Under the pieces are notes generated by a model that saw only the letters and a list, made by a program, of their open reading frames with translations, was not told the origin of the DNA and did no database searches. Of a stretch of 64,000 nucleotides of DNA, positions 59,571 to 64,000 are shown in pieces (within the stretch, counting starts at the first letter, position 1; the number at the start of each line of letters is the position of its first letter). The stretch covers positions 894,546 through 958,545 of the forward strand of contig QCWE01000001.1 in assembly GCA_003149555.1 (NCBI GenBank), read 5' to 3'. A program made the position numbers and the translations under genes. The stretch is from Candidatus Aquiluna sp. XM-24bin5 (GTDB lineage Bacteria > Actinomycetota > Actinomycetia > Actinomycetales > Microbacteriaceae).

Positions 59571-60824
59571 TTGGCCATCAAAACCGTTAGCTATGCGGCC
59601 TCGGACATTGGAAAGCACCGCAGCTCAAACCAAGACTCCGGATATGCCGGTTACCAGCTCTTCTTTGTCGCAGATGGCATGGGTGGCCATGCAGGTGGTG
59701 ATATTGCCAGCGCTATTTCGAGCCAGCGCATCGCACTCACAGACAACAAGTACGACAGCGTCGAAGAGGCGATTGAGACTCTAAAGCAGGGCGTTCTTGA
59801 GGCCAATGGCATGCTCAACGAGACTGTCAAGGAACATCCCGAACTTGAGGGCATGGGCACGACATTCTCGGGCATGCTCATCCATGGCGATCAGATAATC
59901 ACGGCTCACATCGGAGACTCCCGCATCTACCGGGTGCGCGATGGCGAGGTCAGCCAGATCACCACCGACCACACCTTCGTCCAGAGGCTCGTCGAGCTTG
60001 GCCGAATCACTCCTGAGGAGGCTTTGGTTCACCCCAGGCGCAGCGTTCTAATGCGCGTGCTGGGAGATGTTCAGGGAGAGCCGGAGCTTGACATTGCGCT
60101 ATTCGATGCTCAGGTCGGCGACCGTTGGATGCTGTGCAGCGATGGGCTGTCGGGAGTGGTTCCCGAAGACGTGATGGAGCGAATCCTTTCTAGCAAGATC
60201 CCGACCGAGGAAGCTGCCGAGCTCTTGGTTGGTGAGGCGCTCGAGTTTGGTGCTCCGGATAACGTGACCGTCGTCGTTGCAGACATCATGCGCTCGGGAA
60301 CCCAGGTTGACTTTGAGCCGGGAGCACAGTTTGTGGGTAGCGCCGCAAATGAGGTCGTTATCGAGGAGCGTCGTGGCGGCAAGATTCTCCAACTTCTGAA
60401 CCCAAGAAGCCTGCTCGAGCTTTTGCAGACACCAGAAGACCCTGCCGAGTACAGGCCAGAGTCCGAAGAGGTGCTCGAGAAGATTCTCCTCGAGACCAGG
60501 CGAAAGATTCGCTGGCGCGGGGCCAGAACAATCCTTGGTTGGATCCTGCTGGCGGCAACCGTCATCGGCATTGGCTGGATTGCCTACAGCTACACCCAGA
60601 CCAGGTACTACGTTGCCGAGTTCGAGGGTCAGGTAACTATTTATCAGGGCATCCGGGAGCAGCTCGGGCCGCTCAAGTTCTCTCAGCCTTATCAGGTGAG
60701 CGAGATTGACGTAGAGGAGCTTTCTCCTTTCCAACAGGAGCTCATTGATAGATCAATTTCCGCGGAGTCACTGGAGGATGCGCTTCGAATCCTAGGTCAG
60801 CTGGAGGCGAGCCTGGATGAGTAA
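59571..60824 (+). CDS. pstP: PP2C-family Ser/Thr phosphatase PstP
   Basis: Removes phosphate from PknA/PknB and their targets. 417 residues: cytoplasmic PP2C domain 1-235 with metal-binding motifs GKHRSSNQDSG, FVADGMGGHAGGD, AHIGDSRIYR, CSDGLSGVV and GAPDNVTVVV; a juxtamembrane region; one membrane segment (TILGWILLAATVIGIGWIAY); and a small extracytoplasmic domain. TTG start, 4 bp after fhaB; stop overlaps rodA by 8 bp. Confidence 0.95.
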   Translation: MAIKTVSYAASDIGKHRSSNQDSGYAGYQLFFVADGMGGHAGGDIASAISSQRIALTDNKYDSVEEAIETLKQGVLEANGMLNETVKEHPELEGMGTTFSGMLIHGDQIITAHIGDSRIYRVRDGEVSQITTDHTFVQRLVELGRITPEEALVHPRRSVLMRVLGDVQGEPELDIALFDAQVGDRWMLCSDGLSGVVPEDVMERILSSKIPTEEAAELLVGEALEFGAPDNVTVVVADIMRSGTQVDFEPGAQFVGSAANEVVIEERRGGKILQLLNPRSLLELLQTPEDPAEYRPESEEVLEKILLETRRKIRWRGARTILGWILLAATVIGIGWIAYSYTQTRYYVAEFEGQVTIYQGIREQLGPLKFSQPYQVSEIDVEELSPFQQELIDRSISAESLEDALRILGQLEASLDE

Positions 60825-62178
60825 CCTCAGCCTCACCAGTGCAATACCCAACCTGATTCGGGCGGTTCCGCGCTCTAGGAACTTCGAAGCGGTTCTGATT
60901 TTCTGGGTAGCGGGCATTCACGCCTTCGCCCTGGCCCAGATACAGCTTTCCATTATCCAAATCATGACCTGGGAGTTGCTGCTTTACTGGGCACCCCCAA
61001 CCCTGACAGCGATGATTGTCCACTGGGTACTAAGAAAGTATGCGATGAAGGCCGACGGCCTGATGCTCCCTCTGGCCTTTTTGCTCAACGGGCTCGGCAT
61101 TGCCATGATCTACCGGCTAGATCTTGCGGAATTAGCCGCTGGTGGTAGTGACCTGTTCGCTCAGCGCCAGGTGTGGCTCAGCTGCTTCGCAATGCTCATT
61201 GCTGCTCTGGTAATCAGAGTGGTTCCGAATCACCTCACGCTCAGGCGCTTCCCCTTCATCTCGGGGCTGGCTGCGGTAGTGCTGTTGCTGCTACCAGCGG
61301 CTCCCGTCATTGGCAGAACAGTCAACGGAGCAACCCTGTGGGTTGGCACCGATGAGTTGAGCTTCCAACCCGGTGAGATTGCAAAGATTCTCCTCGCAAT
61401 CTTTTTTGCGGGCTACCTGGTATCTAGGCAAGGCTCTCTGGCCGAGATTGGTTCGAGGGTTATGGGAATCAAGGTTCCCAGGGCCAAGGACCTCGGGCCA
61501 ATTTTGCTGTTTTGGTTCGCCTCGCTCGGAGTGCTAATCATTCAGCGTGACCTGGGAACTTCGATTTTGTATTTCGGGCTGTTTTTGGTCATGGTGTACA
61601 CGGCCACCGGTAGGGGTTTCTACATCGGCGCCGGGCTTGTGATGATGGTGACCGGAGCTCTAGTCGCCTCAAGATTCTTTGACTATGTCGAGAGACGGTT
61701 TGAGGTTTGGCTTGACCCATTTTCTAGTGCCAACTACAACTCAATCGGCGGTAGCTATCAGCTGGTCCAGGGCATGTTTGGCATGGCCCACGGCGATGTC
61801 ATCGGGACCGGCCTCGGTGGTGGTTTTCCTCAGCTGATCCCGCTCGCGGAGAGCGACTTTATCTTTGCAGCACTTGGCGAAGAGCTTGGGCTTGCGGGTG
61901 TCTTTGTGATCCTTGCTGTCTATCTACTGCTGGTTTACAGGGGTCTAAGGATTGCCAATAGCCACCCGGATGACTTTTCAAAGCTCTTAGCACTCGGGTT
62001 GGCATTTGTCATCGGGTTGCAGGTTTTTGTGGTTGCCGGTGGGGTAATGGGGCTCCTGCCTCTGACTGGCCTAACCACACCCTTCCTGGCAGCGGGAGGG
62101 TCCTCACTCCTGGCTAACTGGTCCATCATTGCGCTGCTTCTGATAATCAGCGATTCCTCTTTGAGGAGCAATAGGTGA
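60817..62178 (+). CDS. rodA: RodA/FtsW/SpoVE-family peptidoglycan glycosyltransferase
   Basis: SEDS-family glycan polymerase of the cell wall. 453 residues, about ten to twelve membrane segments, with NGATLWVGTDELSFQPGEIAKILL near residue 168 (catalytic-loop region), QRDLGTSILYFGLF near 248 and GGSYQLVQGMFGMAHG near 312. Overlaps pbpA by 4 bp, so polymerase and transpeptidase are made together. Confidence 0.94.
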   Translation: MSNLSLTSAIPNLIRAVPRSRNFEAVLIFWVAGIHAFALAQIQLSIIQIMTWELLLYWAPPTLTAMIVHWVLRKYAMKADGLMLPLAFLLNGLGIAMIYRLDLAELAAGGSDLFAQRQVWLSCFAMLIAALVIRVVPNHLTLRRFPFISGLAAVVLLLLPAAPVIGRTVNGATLWVGTDELSFQPGEIAKILLAIFFAGYLVSRQGSLAEIGSRVMGIKVPRAKDLGPILLFWFASLGVLIIQRDLGTSILYFGLFLVMVYTATGRGFYIGAGLVMMVTGALVASRFFDYVERRFEVWLDPFSSANYNSIGGSYQLVQGMFGMAHGDVIGTGLGGGFPQLIPLAESDFIFAALGEELGLAGVFVILAVYLLLVYRGLRIANSHPDDFSKLLALGLAFVIGLQVFVVAGGVMGLLPLTGLTTPFLAAGGSSLLANWSIIALLLIISDSSLRSNR

Positions 62179-63623
62179 ATCGTCAGGTTCGAAGGGTTGG
62201 ACTGATCTTGACGATCATGTTCATCGCGCTATTTGCAATGGCCAGCTCGATTCAGGTAATTAGAACTGGGGAGCTGTACCAGGACAGCAGAAACGTGCGT
62301 GCCTCGTACGAGACCTATAAAACCCAGCGCGGAGCAATCTTGGTTGGTGGTGCCCCGATTGTCACCTCTAGGCCCGTGAATGATGACTACAGATTCCTTA
62401 GGGAATATGAAAGCGTCATCTACAGCCCTGTAACCGGCTACTACTCAGTATTCTCTGGAACCACCGGCATTGAGCGCTCTATGAACAGCTACCTCTCAGG
62501 CCAGTCCGGAGCACAATTCTTCGAGCAGATCAATGCGCTTCTCGATGGCACCCCCGTAACCGGAGCGGCGGTGGAACTAACCATTAATCCCGAGGCCCAG
62601 CGGGCAGCCTGGGATGCGCTTGGAAGCCGCAAAGGTGCTGTTGTTGCAATTGAGCCTTCGACCGGCAGGATCCTTGCGCTGGTTTCGAAGCCAACCTTTG
62701 ATGCAAACCTTTTGGCTTCCCACACCTATGGCGCGGTTGTCGAGGCCTATCAGAACTACGTCGAGAACGACGAGGACCCGCTTGTGAACCGCGCCATTGC
62801 GGGAGATCTCTACCATCCGGGCTCGGTGTTTAAGCTTGTCGTCGCTGCCGCAGCTCTTGAGTCCGGTAACTACACCACCCAGTCAAGCTTTGAAAACCTT
62901 GGAGAGTATGTGCTTCCGGGAACCTCAACACCGGTTTACAACTCAAACGGTTCTACTTGTGGTTCAGAGGAGAGCGTGACCCTTGAGACCGCGCTAATTC
63001 GTTCCTGCAACATTCCCTTCGCGATGCTGGCAGTTGAACTGGGACAGGACAGGATTCGAGCCCAGGCCGAGCTGATGGGCTTTGGTGACGAACTCGAGAT
63101 CCCAATGGCCGTAACCCCAAGCACCTATCCCGAGGGCATGGATCTTGCCCAGACGGGATTGAGTGGGTTTGGTCAGTTCGACGTTCGCGTTTCTCCGTTG
63201 CAGATGGCGCTGGTGACATCAGCGATTGCGAACCAGGGCGTGATCATGAACCCGCAGCTTGTGAAGACGGTTGTTGCCAGCAACCTGAACATTCTTTCCC
63301 AGCCGCAACCAACGGTCTTTTCCTCACCGATGTCCCGAGAGACCGCTGGATATCTAACCCGCATGATGGTCGATTCGGTGGAAATCGGAGTTGCCGGTCG
63401 AGCCGGGATATCGCAGGTAGCGGTGGCGGGAAAAACGGGCACTGCTGAGAATGGTCCGGCCGAGCCCTACACCCTCTGGTTCACCGGGTTTGCGCCCGCT
63501 GAAAAGCCTCAGATTGTGGTCACCGTCGTAATTGAGGACGGCGGAGGCATTGGCCAAAACGGAACTGGAAATCAGCTCGCTGCTCCAATTGCGAAAGCAG
63601 TCATGGAAGCGGTGCTCGAATGA
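62175..63623 (+). CDS. pbpA: penicillin-binding protein 2 (PbpA-type transpeptidase)
   Basis: Class B D,D-transpeptidase partner of RodA. 482 residues: one N-terminal membrane segment (9-27), a dimerisation domain, and a transpeptidase domain with S217-V-F-K (SxxK), S277-C-N (SxN) and K420-T-G. The length matches mycobacterial PbpA. Its stop overlaps the kinase start by 4 bp. Confidence 0.95.
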   Translation: MNRQVRRVGLILTIMFIALFAMASSIQVIRTGELYQDSRNVRASYETYKTQRGAILVGGAPIVTSRPVNDDYRFLREYESVIYSPVTGYYSVFSGTTGIERSMNSYLSGQSGAQFFEQINALLDGTPVTGAAVELTINPEAQRAAWDALGSRKGAVVAIEPSTGRILALVSKPTFDANLLASHTYGAVVEAYQNYVENDEDPLVNRAIAGDLYHPGSVFKLVVAAAALESGNYTTQSSFENLGEYVLPGTSTPVYNSNGSTCGSEESVTLETALIRSCNIPFAMLAVELGQDRIRAQAELMGFGDELEIPMAVTPSTYPEGMDLAQTGLSGFGQFDVRVSPLQMALVTSAIANQGVIMNPQLVKTVVASNLNILSQPQPTVFSSPMSRETAGYLTRMMVDSVEIGVAGRAGISQVAVAGKTGTAENGPAEPYTLWFTGFAPAEKPQIVVTVVIEDGGGIGQNGTGNQLAAPIAKAVMEAVLE

Positions 63624-64000
63624 AGCCGGCGGTAGGGCAGCTCTATGGAGATCGTTACCGTCTCCAGCTTCGTATTGCCATTGGCGGCATGGGTGAGGTT
63701 TGGCAAGCCGAGGACGAGTTGATTCTCAGACAGGTAGCCATAAAAATCCTCAAAGAGGAGTATGTTTCTGACCCGCTCTTCATCGAGAGGTTCCGTAGCG
63801 AAGCTAAGTCGGCAGCACTTGTGGAGCACGAGGGCATTGCGAATGTCTATGACTATGGGGAAGACGCGAATGCGGCATATCTGGTGATGGAGCTAGTCCC
63901 TGGAGAATCCCTTTCACGAATCATCGAGCGGGAGAAAAAGCTGCCGGACACCAGGGTCCTAGACATAATGGCGCAAACATCGAGGGCACTTGGTGCAGCG
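63620..64000 (+). CDS. pknA: Ser/Thr protein kinase PknA-like (N-terminal part)
   Basis: Hanks-type kinase running off the right edge; 127 residues are visible. Glycine-rich loop [17 protein letters not shown]-binding Lys in QVAIKIL, helix C Glu in [13 protein letters not shown], and hinge [12 protein letters not shown]. Last visible gene of the fhaA-fhaB-pstP-rodA-pbpA-pknA operon; a pknB gene would be expected next. Confidence 0.93.
   Translation, partial: MKPAVGQLYGDRYRLQLRIAIGGMGEVWQAEDELILRQVAIKILKEEYVSDPLFIERFRSEAKSAALVEHEGIANVYDYGEDANAAYLVMELVPGESLSRIIEREKKLPDTRVLDIMAQTSRALGAA

Noticed and set aside
60099..60734. 211-residue minus-strand frame
   Set aside because: Antisense to pstP, whose PP2C motifs and membrane segment are clear.

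Overview
The window is chromosomal DNA of a high-level actinobacterium, most likely a Microbacteriaceae member with a small, tightly packed genome and moderate GC (the planktonic freshwater Rhodoluna/Aquiluna type would fit; this is inferred from gene content and order, not from a marker gene). Signs of this are the tilS-hpt-ftsH-folE-folP-folB-folK-DUF3180-DUF2520-panC-lysS-clpC order, the fhaA-fhaB-pstP-rodA-pbpA-pknA order, DUF3073, a 32-residue bS22 ribosomal protein, purS/purQ/purL and ClpC. Genes overlap by 1-25 bp throughout and no stretch longer than about 190 bp is empty. I see no phage, transposon or CRISPR array.

Layout. 1-3180 (-): cytochrome c biogenesis operon (histidine phosphatase, TlpA lipoprotein, CcdA, ResB; ResB runs off the left edge). 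3248-4558 (+): archaeal-type aspS. 4555-7280 (-): a four-gene, translationally coupled set of an XRE regulator and three membrane proteins. 7319-11093: glutaredoxin, HAD phosphatase, bS22, 2TM protein, ArsR regulator, proC, CPBP protease. 11168-13593: radA, exported protein, GNAT. 13613-26059 (-): SOUL protein, clpC, lysS, pantothenate and folate genes, ftsH, hpt, tilS. 26109-28185: ppa, NTF2-like protein, NlpC/P60 hydrolase. 28311-28590: tRNA-Glu, tRNA-Asp, tRNA-Phe, whose terminator-like hairpin lies over the start of an EamA transporter. 29481-32191: DHA2 efflux pump, a free-standing TipAS protein, and a FluC/CrcB pair. 32271-38258: DUF3073 and the purine genes purM, purF, purD, purC. 38268-42546: glycine cleavage gcvT-gcvH-gcvP. 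42543-43117: RHH/Doc toxin-antitoxin pair. 43174-49216: histidine utilisation (hutU-hutI-hutH facing IclR-hutG). 49268-49911: Phd/VapC pair between two perfect DnaA boxes. 50144-53384: purS-purQ-purL. 53412-58212: Ltp-repeat protein, alpha/beta hydrolase, SPFH/NfeD pair, exported His-rich protein, TRIC channel. 58227-58309: tRNA-Leu. 58414-64000 (+): cell-shape and Ser/Thr-phosphorylation operon, entering pknA at the right edge.

How it fits together: one-carbon and purine metabolism dominate. Folate synthesis, glycine cleavage (methylene-THF), purine synthesis from PRPP to formylglycinamidine and SAICAR, Hpt salvage and histidine breakdown are all here. The most general new observation is regulatory. 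At least thirteen genes without a usable Shine-Dalgarno have a TANNNT-type -10 hexamer exactly six bases before the start codon (three more at seven bases), as expected for leaderless mRNAs. The least-described gene sets are the XRE/membrane operon, the Ltp-repeat protein, the solitary TipAS protein beside an efflux pump, and the hairpin joining a tRNA operon to a transporter start.
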